Below are positions 27,601 to 38,700 of a stretch of DNA of 64,000 nt, piece after piece (the stretch's first letter is position 1; each line of letters starts with the position of its first letter). The notes beneath the pieces are model-generated. The model was not told the DNA's origin and made no database searches. It worked only from the letters and a program-made list of their open reading frames with translations. Made by a program: the position numbers and the translations under genes. The DNA is from Rhabdornis inornatus (lineage: Eukaryota > Chordata > Aves > Passeriformes > Rhabdornithidae), in the NCBI GenBank assembly GCA_013397075.1, contig VWZS01010865.1, positions 496,001 to 560,000 of the forward strand, written 5' to 3'.

Positions 27601-30600
27601 AGCTTTTAATTTTTACACATACATGCATATTTTAGCATATTCTTCCAACTTCTCTATGCGTTTTTCATGCTCTTCTACCTGTTCCACAGTCTGTTTTATG
27701 GTTTCCTATATAGTCACAAATAGAATATGTTAAAAATAAACTAGAGTGAAGTGACAATTTTAAGATTTACAGCTCTACATTCAGAACAAGTACTGAGATA
27801 GATCTTTTCTTCTTTATTGCTACTTCATAAAGTAACAGCATCTCTTTTGCAACAGTAGGTGCCCAGCTGCACCTGAACAAATAATATAGGGAAATTATCT
27901 AAGGCCATTACTGGATTTTCCATGTTCAGCTACAGTTTAGGGAAAGCCTCTTCAGCACAGAGAATCATGACACCAATGAATAAAAAAACCTTTAAACAAA
28001 GAGCCAGGAAATTATAGGTCTTGAAACAGAAGAGATGCTGTTCCTGGCCCTACATCAATAGCTTTTTCCAAAGAAGTTGACATAGTTTCCAAAATGACAC
28101 AAAAAATCATAGTTAAAACCCCATCAATGGTAAAACAAGAATTTTCAATCACTCAAATTTATTAAAAAACACATTAACTGAGGCAAGTGGAGAAGAAAAA
28201 ATAATACTGCTACCTACACAGTTTATTAAGCCTCAATTTAACTCCTGAACTCCTTGTGACCTTTTAAATAGTTCTAGGCATGGAGAGTTAACCTCTTCTT
28301 GCACCCACTACAATGTCTGCATATTCATATTTCATGCACTCTTAAGTATTTCTTATTCCTTTCTCAACAACATAAGGGGACTTGCTCAGTTTAAGAAGCA
28401 CAGGCAACAGAATTTATTTCACTTCTAGATACTAACTACATTTTCCTGGTAACTAGTAGTTCATAATGAAATAGTATCTTATGAAGAAAAAACGGATAAT
28501 ATTAGCTTAGCTATTATGGTATGGATAACTTCATATCCTCATAAACATGGAGTAAAACAGACTTTTCCATAGAAGCAAGTTTATATGTTCAAGATTGATG
28601 TGTCTGGAACTCTACTGCTCACAGAATCTCAGATGATGCATTTTTAAGCTTTCTGAACAACAGCCTCCCTCAACCTTGACTCTGTAACTAAATGCTGAAG
28701 AAACGCATGCTGCCTCTGTAACTTCTCAGTGGGTGACAAAAAAGCAAGCTTGCAGTCTGAAAAAAAAACCAACCAAAAAAAAACAACAACCAGGAAACCC
28801 AACACCTAACAGGACAAGGGTGAACTTCTGCCCTTTTTACTTCTATCAGAAGCAAACATCAGGCATGGTAACCAAGCCAGAGTGAAAAATGTACATGTTT
28901 TATTGTTAAAAGTTTGAATCTGCAATGACAAAAGATATCAGAATCAAAATTACTGCAACCATATTCACACAAAAAGCTTCCTCTGAAGTGCAAGAGAAGA
29001 GTGGACACTGAGGTTTTTCCAACTACAACACACTCTTACACACAACTGACCTTAAAACCATCTCAGCAAAAATGTAGCTGTGATCAAAACACACCTCTGC
29101 AGGGTGTGTCATACACACATACAACAGCAGTGGGACACCTCAGAAAGACAACACTTACAAAACCAGAAACTGATGATAGTTAAGCCAATGTTCTGAGTAA
29201 CTGTAAAATATCAGAGCCAAAGCTTTCAAAGCCAAATCCTCAGGGTGGGCCCACGCAAATGATTTCTGAACAAATTTAGAGGCCATTTTGCTAAACCTGC
29301 TGCAACATGGAAACTTGAGTTAACACCATGCAAAGTACCTCTTCTGTTGAGGAATTCATTACATCAAAGCACTGAACGCATTCATATAGACAGCTATACC
29401 AGAGAGAATGGCAGAGACACTTTTCTCCTAAAAACCTAATTTTAGTTTGATACAGATACCTCAATTTCATTTTTTTTCCTGCGATTAAGTTTCAGCCTTT
29501 CTTGATCTCCTTTATCCTCCCAACGAAGTTTTTCCAGCTGCTGGGCTAGTATAGCTACTTTCTTTCTCGCCATTTCCTTTAGCTCCTTGTACCGCTCTAA
29601 CTGGACAAAAAGAAATTTAAAAAAAAATTCACTCCCTCCTTGGAAAGTGAGAAGACTCATGTTGTTACACCCTTAAGTAACTTCACCTACCTAAATTTTA
29701 TGAAAACTATCCAATTCTCCAGAAGACTCTTCTAGCTACTAATTGCATTATAACAAGCTATTTTTTTTAGAGAAAGATTCAATCCAAAGCTTACACCTAA
29801 TAGTTCTCACCTACAGTAATTTATTTTAGCCTTCTTTATTACTCTTATTGTTCAGGGAAGCTTATAGTACTTCCCATTCAATCTTAAGGTTAACACTAGG
29901 TTTTTGCATAGCCCAAAATTAGTGCAATATTTTCAGCATTCTCATGTTATTAAAAAATTTCATATAGTAAGTGAAGTTAAGTATTTTAAACACATCTGCT
30001 AAGTGATGACTAAATGACCAAACGCCTCCAAAGTGCAGTGCAGGAAGATCCACAATGGTAATAACCCGGCAAGTTCTCCATTAATTGATCAGAAACTATT
30101 TTAAGGAGAAGACAGTGAAAAGAAAACTATCATGTAGTTTTACAACCATTCGTGGCCATATTGTTGCAAACCCAGCTTCTTCTGAAGTGAATTTGCTACT
30201 AAGGGATGTAGCCCTTTCCTTCTCAAATGAGCTACCCCAGTTTCAGACTCAGACACACAGCACACAGTATTTATACTACCAGGTCTGGTTTACTTCTTTG
30301 TCTTCATTGATTTTCCCTTACTGATACCTCAGATGAAAAGCCAATTCTCAAAAGTCACCCACCCTGAGACCCTGACAAATGTTTTCTGTCCTACCCTCCC
30401 ACAAGGTACTGTGTGTCTAAACAAAACATAGACTTTTGATTTTGTTTGAATTCAAGGGCAAAAAGATCACTAAAAATCACAGGTCATTGTTGACGTAACA
30501 GTTTCCATATAATCAGGAGTATTTTTGGACTTCTCTAGTAAACAGTACTTTGAGGCCTCCTGGTTCACCTGACTTTCTCCCAGCTCAATATCTGCTGCTC

Positions 30601-33600
30601 TCTGCCTTCTCTCTTCTTCAGTTTTCTCCTCAAACGCTCTCCATGCCTTCTCAATGTCATTCAATTCTATCTCTAGTTCTTTTATGTTCTGCTTTTCCTT
30701 ATCACACAATTTCTCCTTGTCCCTTAGAGACTTTTTAGACATTTCTACTTTCTTTATTTGGTAGGATGTGTTTTCCTTTGCTTTTATATAGAGGGGTCTC
30801 TGCTGAACCAGTGATGCTTCCAGAGTCCTAAAAAACAAAACCAGAAACAAACCCAAAGCAACCAACCCCAAGAAACAGCCAAAACAACAAAGTCACAGGA
30901 AAAAGTGAGAGAGGGAAGATAGAAAAGACATCCCCCTCTCCCCCCCACTGACCACATATGCAAACAATCAGTTTTAAACCGTAAGGTTGAGACCTACACT
31001 GTGGGTATGCCCACAGAGGATTTTTTTTAGATAACCACTGAAAATAGTAATTTAAAAGTGAAACTCAAATGTAATAGCAAACAAGTATTTATACAATGAA
31101 GTATGTATCCAGGCATAGTAGAGGAGGTAAAAACCATTCCTGGATTTTAGTTCACCGAACTGCTAGGAACTGACTTCCATAGCATGGGGCTATCACCCAA
31201 ATTTTTACCAAGAAATGTCAAGCCTAATGCCATGCCACCTGCCAAGCAACTCCCAGTGCATATAACACTTCATTCAACTATCACAGACCCTGATTGGAAA
31301 ACCTACTTCATTTCTTTTTCCATATGCTGTTGGTCCCTGTTTAGTATCCCAAACATTTTTTTCTTGGCTTTAAAAGAATCTTCTGCTGTAGAAAGAGACT
31401 CCTTCTTGATATAAGCCTCCATATTCTTTTCATCCAAACTGTTTTTCAAAAAGGCAATTTGTTTTTCATTGTGATAAAGCTGAAAGAGCTGCAGCTGTAT
31501 CCTTTCTTGATCCAGTTCCTTGATTAGCATCTGGTAATGCTCTGCCTACCAACATTAGAATTTAATTTATAAAAATTCTTTTCCATCATTAGCTGTCTAA
31601 TTTCAAGGCCAAAGTGATATAAGATGACATACAAGTAGCTGTAATTCCAGTAATGGTCATTAATCATAAAATTCACATATTTAAGTCAATACTTAGGTTA
31701 ATTAATTATACTGGCAAGCCTATACTTACTTTTATTTAGATTACATGTATTTCTCCACCTTTTCAAATGATACTAAATTATTATATAATATACTGAAAAA
31801 ACTACTAGATTAAAAACAAGAGAAATTTGTTGGTTTTTGTTGGTTTGTTGTGCTTTTTTAAACACTATTGAAGTTCACAACAGATGCCAAATCTGGCAAC
31901 TTAACATGAAAAAAATGTTACCTCCTCTTTTTCTATCTTTGCTTGTTTGCGTTCTGCTGCCACACCTTTTTTCTTGTTATAATTAAACTGTGCATCCTCT
32001 TCTGCTTGCTGCATTTTCTTCTTTTTTTGTTCATAGTCCTCAGCATATTCCCATGAACCACTAATTTGTTCAAAAAGTTGAGTTCTCTCCTTCGGCTTCT
32101 TCATTGCAATTGATTCTACTGTTCCCTAAAGCAAAATCAAAAAGAAATAAATTATGCAGCACTGTAGCTGATTCTGATGCCTTATGAATTTAAGAGCATG
32201 TCGTACAGATTGACCTCTGTATATATTTACAGCGAGCACAGATGGTGAAAATGCATCTAGGTTCAAACCCAAGTAAAAATTTAGTACCAAAATGAGGATC
32301 ACCTAGCCACTCAGGTTTCTGTAAATCTTTATCAAAGAGGGAAAAATCCATTCTTCCTTAGGAATTTTTGTGAGCAACTCTAAGGAAGATGATTTTGTGA
32401 AATTTGTATCATTCACCAAAAGCTTAAGGACTATGTCATTAAATTCTTGGAAACTAATAGCTGAATAGAATTTCCAACCCCACAATCTTTACAAAAAAAT
32501 CCTTTACATTTTCACAGGTCTTTACTAACAGGAGTGTTTTAAGATGGAATTACTTTTTCCTAGCACTCCTACAATTAAATACACTAAGCATTTATACAGA
32601 CCCATATACTTTCTTATATGTTGCAAATAACAGCAGCACTCAACTTCTTCCAGATTAGCTTCTTTCTTACTAGCGTATGAATGTACATACAAACCCCGTT
32701 AAGTGTATTTTGTAGTCTGGTAGTTCTTGGCAAGGTCAGGAAAAAATAACTTGCCTTTTAGTTGGCTAAAGATGCTCTCATTTGTAGACAATACTCAACT
32801 GTGTATTCTATGAAATAACCTAAAAACCTTTTGTTTTCTTTTGAAAGTACCTTAAATGCTCACCTGAAAAATAAGGCAATTCCTGGCCTTGACAAGAATG
32901 CCTATTTTTTCAAGCTCAGATATGTATGCAGATCGGCTGACAGACCTGTCATTGAAAAGAAACTCAGAACAACTACCTAAAAGAGGAAAGGGAAAAAAAT
33001 TACTGCTGAAAAGGCTACAACAAAATAATTGTTGGAAAAGAATTAAATTAGTGGAGTAATTTAACTCAGCAATTTTCTCAAAGAAGAACATAGATTTCAA
33101 TTACTCACCCAATCCTTTCAGTAACTTATTTTTTTCAGTTTGAAAATTCTAGTTTCTAATTTTAGTACTTTCTAAAGGAACTGACACACTTATGGTGCTC
33201 ACACCTGGAGCAAAGTGTCAGACCCCATTTCCTAAAGAAAATCATCATCTACAGATCCCAAGGAAATATCTAGAAACAGATATTGAGCAAAGAACATACA
33301 ATAACTTGTTTAATTCTTAAACTAATTAACCCAGGTTTTTTTTTCATTTATATCACCACTAAAATGCTATCTGAAAGACTATACTAATCTGCCCGACTAT
33401 AAACTAATACAGGCATCTGAAATTCCAAGTTGGGTATTTTTGGTCTCCATTTCTTTATACATCAGACAACAGACAGCACATGCAACAGAATCTACTACCT
33501 ACCACGGATAACTCTTGAAAATGTTTTTTCTTCCCCATCTTCCTCACAATATACTATCTTCACACTAGCTGTAGAAGAAACAGGTTTTCCAACATGCGCT

Positions 33601-34824
33601 CCATGAATAAGTTCTCGAACACTTTTAACTCGCAAATTTGATGCCTTTTCACACATCACAAAACTAACAGCATCCATTATGTTAGATTTTCCTTAAAAAG
33701 TAAAAAAAAAAAACAAGACATTTTTGACATGACGTAAATGGAAGCATGAAGCATTTTGTTAAAAATCAAAGAATCCGGAGAATCAGCAAATTCTTTTAAA
33801 ATCTTATTTCTAATTATGTATTTTTTATTATTTTAGGAAGAAATTTTTCCCTGTGAGGGTGGTGAGATAGTGGCACCTGGAAAAAGTATTGTAATTCTGA
33901 GACTTTACAATACAGAACAGTGGGGATAGGACAATAAAGAGTATGGTAACAATGCTAAATATATTCAACTTACATTCATAGATCTTACTTCAATCAGGTA
34001 AGTGAGATAACTACAGAGTCTAAAAATCTGAATTATAAATTAAATCATTCACAGACTGGGGAAAATAAAGCGACATGTTAAACTCATCCTTGTTTCTCTG
34101 TTAAGAACAGCCCTCACCTCCTACCACTTTGACAAACAGACATAAAATCCCCTTTGTTGAATGGAGCTTTCTGAAGCAGAGATCGAATTTTAAGAAGTTC
34201 CAGCACCTCGGGATCACGACGAGGCGCTGCACCACCAAAGCCCCGCTCTGCGAGCCCGACGTCTCGGGAGCCGCCATTCCGCACAGCCGCTCTCCCCTTC
34301 CCGGAGGCAGCGTAGGGAAACCCAGAGACTCCCATCAAGAAGCAGGTTTCCACTGGTACAGCCCGTAGTATTAAAATAAAACCACCTTTATGTGATCTCT
34401 GCAAGCTGGGGTGGCCAAGACAAGGTGTGCTGTTTGCAAACCAGGCTTTCTGCGTAACCTGGAAAGCACCAAACCAACTCGAAATTAAAATTCCATTAAC
34501 CCCCTCTCTCCCCCCAGCCTGTTCCTGGCCTTCCATGTGGGAAAAACCTACACCTTCAGCTAAGAATTACAGAGCAGGTGTCTCCACGGCTTCATTGGTG
34601 CTGCCACCCCTTCAGGTGCACATGGGATTTTCAGCAGGTCCGTGAAGCTAAATCCCATCAAACTGAGCCCTCAATATCGACAGCTCACGGAGCAGCTGCC
34701 CCCCACCCACACTACCTGATCCATTGGGCCCGATGATGCAGTTGAACCTCATGAAGGGGCCGATAACCTGCTGTCCCCTCCACGACTTAAAGTCCTTCAT
34801 CACCAGGAGCTTCAGGTAACCCAT
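6178..34824 (-). CDS. SMC1B: SMC1B, meiosis-specific cohesin SMC subunit, complete (25 coding exons)
   Basis: SMC1B is the germ-line paralogue of SMC1A. With SMC3, a meiotic kleisin (REC8 or RAD21L) and STAG3 it forms the cohesin ring that holds sister chromatids along meiotic axes. I traced coding exons 1-25 (transcript order): 34824-34716, 33691-33503, 32976-32864, 32125-31922, 31545-31307, 30827-30569, 29600-29460, 27705-27623, 27136-26929, 24694-24509, 22099-21920, 21125-20979, 20406-20269, 19793-19677, 17380-17274, 16519-16378, 15601-15456, 14530-14377, 12989-12891, 11990-11834, 11118-10964, 9644-9493, 9107-9038, 6634-6524, 6288-6178. Every junction is GT/AG and every phase agrees. The product is 1238 residues, close to the human protein (about 1235). 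The start ATG at 34824 has G at -3 and +4 and opens with MGYLKLLVMKDFKSW, the SMC1 N-terminus. SMC1B is preferred over SMC1A because of the neighbours FAM118A and RIBC2 and the diverged tail ending RPSRGSLFE. Apart from the CR1 pair in intron 10, the introns hold only simple or unrecognised sequence. Confidence 0.95.
10964..20406 (-). other. SMC1B: SMC1B C-terminal coiled-coil arm (exons 13-21, residues 687-1091)
   Basis: Nine exons encode the descending arm. Recognisable SMC1 landmarks are RLKYSQSELDLIKKKHLA (exon 13), VFREFCEEIGIENIRVYEQE (exon 15), RLRRHNLLLECKVQDLKIHL (exon 18), IQIDYSTLEVNLK (exon 19), KTAAPNLRAGEKL (exon 20) and the RNSSAQ end of exon 21, which leads into the second ATPase half. 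Exon 18 carries the short acidic GSLDDISEVE segment where SMC1B differs most from SMC1A. Confidence 0.9.
22390..22566 (+). mobile_element. CR1 LINE 3' end in SMC1B intron 10
   Basis: The segment has the CR1 terminal pattern: cagagaagctgtggcttccc near 22411, then ctgcccatggcaagggtgga near 22492, the gatgagctttaa stretch, and the tail ctgtgattctatgatttt, which holds the ATTCTRTG terminal repeat. It is antisense to SMC1B transcription. It is closely similar to the CR1 3' end at 1480-1650, so the two belong to related subfamilies. Confidence 0.75.
22567..24410 (+). mobile_element. CR1 LINE, decayed ORF2 body (endonuclease to RT), truncated at 3' end
   Basis: It begins directly after the 3' end of the preceding CR1. 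Motifs in order are typical of CR1 ORF2: an endonuclease-region stretch (22900-23110), an RT-region stretch with gaccagcctctgggaatcca near 23573, caggacggtcaacctcatg near 23857, tggattcaccaagtcactca near 23957, and the segment aactgggaggaatggctgat near 24291. It lacks the CR1 3' terminus. Many stops and indels show it is inactive. The orientation is antisense to SMC1B. Confidence 0.65.
26929..31545 (-). other. SMC1B: SMC1B N-terminal coiled-coil arm (exons 5-9, residues 206-515)
   Basis: Five exons code for a highly charged Lys/Glu/Gln-rich heptad protein, the ascending arm of the SMC rod. Landmarks that match SMC1 proteins are LQLFQLYHNEKQIAF (exon 5), RPLYIKAKENTSYQIKK (exon 6), RIEKLEEYAK (exon 8) and ILESLKRLYPDSV (exon 9), the last leading into the hinge. 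Exon 8 is short (83 nt) and splits a Met codon with exon 9. Confidence 0.9.
31922..34824 (-). other. SMC1B: SMC1B N-terminal ATPase head (exons 1-4, residues 1-205)
   Basis: Exon 1 ends inside the Walker A motif; joined to exon 2 it reads GPNGSGKSN (residues 32-40), with K38 the ATP phosphate-binding lysine. Exon 2 continues IMDAVSFVMCEKASNLRVKS. Exon 3 gives ELEKIGILVKARNCLIFQ, and exon 4 gives KPKERTQLFEQISGS followed by the start of the charged coiled coil. Exon 1 is in GC-rich DNA and the next intron (33692-34715) still contains CpG-rich sequence near 34200-34330. Confidence 0.9.
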
Positions 34825-34979
34825 CCCCGCGGGGAGCCGGGGGCAGGAGCTCCTAAGCTCCGCGCCTCAATCCCCTCAAAAAGTCGACGGAGACACTCTA
34901 CCACTTCCTCTACTGGCAGAAAAACACCCCCAACCAACAACCTCGACCACAACTTTTCCGCCTCAAAGAGACGGGCAGC

Positions 34980-35720
34980 TCAGCTCCGCTCCGCCCCGCC
35001 CTGCCCTGCCCTCACAGCCTGCGCGCCTCGTGCAGCGGCCTCGCCCCGCCCCGCCGTGCGTCGCGACGGGCCTCGGTGTATCCGGGCTGGCCGCTGCCGC
35101 TCCCGTTCCCATCGCCACGGGCCGCGGTGTGTCACGGCTGGCCGCTGCCGCTCCCGTTCCCATCGCCACGGGCCTCGGCGTATCCGGGCTGGCCGCTGCC
35201 GCTCCCGTTCCCATCGCCACGGGCCTCGGTGTATCCGGGCTGGCCGCTGCCGCTCCCGTTCCCATCGCCACGGGCCGCGGTGTGTCACGGCTGGCCGCTG
35301 CCGCTCCCGTTCCCATCGCCACGGGCCGCGGTGTGGTTTGGCTGGCCGCCCCCCTTCCCGTTCCCATCGCGACGGGCCGCGGTGTGTCTCCCGGCTGGAC
35401 GCCGCCGCTGCTCCCGGCCGCCACTCTCCAGCCCCGCCGTCCCGCTGTTGGCTCTCGGCGCCATGAGCGGGCTGGGGCCGCAGCGGGAACTGGAGGAGGC
35501 CGCCGCCCTGGAGCGCCGGCGGCGGCGGGAGCTGCTGCGGCGGGACCGCATCTTCAATGCACGGATCCGTACCATAGGGGGGAGGGCGGGCAAGGAAGGG
35601 AGGGAAGGCGCCGTGTCCCCCCGCCGCTCCCCGGGGTTCTGAGGAGAACGGCTTAACGCGGGGGTGACCCCCAGTGCGGGGCAGGGAGGGAAGGGGCGGC
35701 TGAGCCGGCCTGGGCGGGCC
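34980..35720. promoter_or_regulatory. CpG island and bidirectional SMC1B/RIBC2 promoter
   Basis: The start codons of SMC1B (34824, - strand) and RIBC2 (35463, + strand) face away from each other with 638 bases between them. The interval and RIBC2 exon 1 are very rich in G+C and in CpG, in sharp contrast to the AT-rich flanks. No TATA box was seen at a fitting place for either gene, as is usual for CpG-island promoters. A TTTTCCGCC string at 34954-34962 resembles an E2F site, which would fit germ-line gene control in this family, but one match means little. Most of the interval is the 51-bp minisatellite described separately. Confidence 0.75.
35066..35400. repeat. 51-bp GC-rich minisatellite in the shared promoter, six units plus a partial seventh
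   Basis: The motif acgggcc recurs at 35066, 35117, 35168, 35219, 35270, 35321 and 35372, exactly 51 bases apart. Each unit contains ctggccgctgccgctcccgt followed by tcccatcgc; the sixth has drifted (gtggtttggctggccgcccc). Two variants occur, one with gtgtatccggg and one with gtgtgtcacgg. The order A-B-A-A-B suggests copying of a two-unit block by unequal exchange. Because 51 is divisible by 3, several frames stay open on both strands; these are not genes. Confidence 0.9.
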
Positions 35721-38700
35721 AGGAGCGGTACCCCAGGGAGCCCTCCTCAGGTGTGTGCCTGAGGGGAGGCAAGCAGGGAGGGAGGGTCCAGATGCAGCTT
35801 CTAGAGTCGCACTTAAAGTTACTGATGAAAGAAATCACAGAGTATTTAGGGTTGGAAGGGACCTCTGGAGATCATCCACTCCAACCTTCCCCCACCACGG
35901 CAGGGTCACCCAGAGCAGGTGACACGGGGACATGTCCAGGTGGGTTTGGAATATCTTCAGGGGGAAAGACTCCGTGACCTCCCTGGGCAGCTGTTCGGTG
36001 CTCTGCCACCCTCGATGGAAAGAGGCTCTTCCTTCTGCTGAGGCAAAACTTCCTGTGTTTTACTTTATGGCCATTGCTTCTCGTGTGTACCTGTGGCCCA
36101 CTCCTCTGGATTCAAGGGCAAGGTGTCATTGCCCCCTAATAGCACAGAGAGATCAAGTCCTGTGTTGTATCTCTGTGTAGGAGTACTTTGAGGGAAGCCA
36201 AGAGCTTCCAGAGTCAGCTCATGTAATGTAGCTGAAACAATTATTTCTTACCTCTCTGCTCTGTGATACTGTCCTTGTCTGCTTGGACCTCGCTAGAATT
36301 GATGCTGTGAGAGATTTACTGCTGTAAGCGTCCTGCAATTAGTCTGCATTTTGCATCAGCCAAAATAGGACAGATCCATCCCTGTTAACTTATATGTAAT
36401 TATTTGTTATGTCTGATTTTTCTTGGTGTGGATGTGTAAACGTGAACACCCTTCAGGCTAGTGGATTTTCTCCAGAGTTTACTATGCAGTTTGCATGCTG
36501 AATGTCAGGGAATAATGTGCTCTATACCTGTTTGACTTTGGATGCAATAGTATATTGAATCTCCCTGTGATATTTCCGAAGGCCCACATTAGGATTTTGT
36601 GAGCATGCACGGAGGGAAGAGTGCTGTGAGGTGGTTTTATTGAACTGGTAGAATTGCAACAGATGTCAATTGGATCCTCTTTTCTTAGGTACAGAAATAT
36701 ATCAAGTCAATGGAAAATATCTTCACCTTGTCTCTGACAGGGCCTTGTGTTTTTTCTTGTCACTCTTATGCAAGAATCATTGTAGGTTCAGAGCAATTAG
36801 CAGTTCGCACTGAACATGACAAGTGTGTCCACTTGGTACAGCATCCCGACACATACCAACAATATACTTAAGTGCCCAACAACATACTTAAGTGGAAGGA
36901 GCTAATATTTTTTAGCAGTTATGGGATGGTTAAGATACTTGAAATTTCTTAATCAGAAACACGTATTTTCTCTATAAACTGGCTTTTCTAGAGCCTTAAA
37001 AATGAAGTGAAAACCATAAATTCTCAGTTAATGAAGTAGCAGACAACTAATATATCCTGGTGTGTTTTATTGAGCTGTACTATAGTACACCATCTGAAGG
37101 TTTTACCCAAATACTTCTGTAGAATTGACTTGTTTTGTAGAACTGACTCAGGCAGTTTTGATAGATTTGTTTATATTACACAAACATCTAAAATGAAGGA
37201 GAGCTCATCTGGAGAATTTTGATTAACAGTTTATTTTGATTTAACATCATTCAATGTACCTGAACGATTATGATGACAGAAGGGACTGTTCTTATGCTTT
37301 GAAGTTAGGCCAGGTATGAACCGTAAAGAGCTAGGAAATCCATACAGAGATATTCTATATCAGTATTTCCATGTGGTTTTAAGTGTTTTTGCTTCTGTTC
37401 TCTGACCAGTTTACCTGAGTGGCAGTCACTGGGAAAATTTAAAAATCAAGACAGTATTGACTTAGAATAAAGTCTAATAAATTCTTCAATCTGTAACTGA
37501 AGAGGGTATTAGCTTACGTTTTCATTACTCATCTGAGTAATGAAAACGTAAGCTAATACCCTCTTCAGTTACAGATTGAAGAATTTATCCTCAGTAAATC
37601 AGTGATTTTTCTAGAGTTCAGATGAGTAATCCAAATGAAATATTGCTTGCAATTTACATGTAAACTTTGTACATAAATAGAACCAGTTTAGAAATTAGCT
37701 GCCTCGAACTACTCATAGATTTCTAATTTAAACACTGCAAAGTGAAACCTGTAGTTTTATGTGACTGGGAATATCTGGTTTTGGGATGTTTTTGTGTCGA
37801 GTGAAAGTGTTTAGAAGAGGACAGAGCCAATACTGTAACACAAGTCGATTCACTGACCTACCTCTATTATTGCCAGAATACTAAGAACTTGTATTGAATT
37901 TCTCTTAGCAGTATTTCCTGTAGTTATGTTGTCAGCTTGGCTTTCCTAATGAGACCTCTGAAAGAGTTGATATTTAGTGCCCACAGCATCATTATTTTTG
38001 GAGGACAGAATTCTTGATGGTTTCACCCTTACTTATAAACTTACCTCTTTGCCTGATTGCTATTGTCGGTTGTCCATTACAGCACTAACCATGTGTATTT
38101 TCAGCCATGATCAGTTTCTGTTTTCATCTGAATAGGTTTTAACAAAGACTATTAAAATTGTTTACCAGATTCTTGAAGATTTGTCATTGTATTTTTTGAC
38201 AAAATTTTGTGAGACATGAAGCGACTTGATAGTAAAAAAAAAAATAGGTAAAATCCACGTTTCTGCCTATTAATTTGCCACCATCTGCCAACAAATGTGG
38301 GGCCACATTCTTTTGCCTAAAATAGAGGTGTGTGCTCTCATTTGTTGATGTGGCCTATATTGTCTTTTGGTCAAGTCCCACTTGCCATGGATGTGGATGT
38401 TCTGTACCATATCTGTCAGCTCATCACAGATCATGTACCCTGTAATGAATTTTGGCAACCATGTGAATCTCTCTAAGATGTTTCCATTCTATTCTTATAG
38501 TGAACACTTTGTGTTTTTTTAAAATATGAATTATTACAACTTCCTGCCATCTTTACTGTTGAAATACCTAGCTGATTTATAAATGAAAGCATTTCATTTT
38601 ATTTCCCTGTAATGGGAAAACATATTATATGTTAATGCAGCTGAAAATATTTATAGCTCTATGTATCATGTAAATGTGGTGTTTTTATCTGATTAGGTGC

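Noticed and set aside
34963..35656. Long repeated-peptide ORFs on both strands (up to 208 codons)
   Set aside because: They are a by-product of a GC-rich repeat whose 51-bp period is divisible by three. Frames stay open on both strands and the real RIBC2 start lies downstream.
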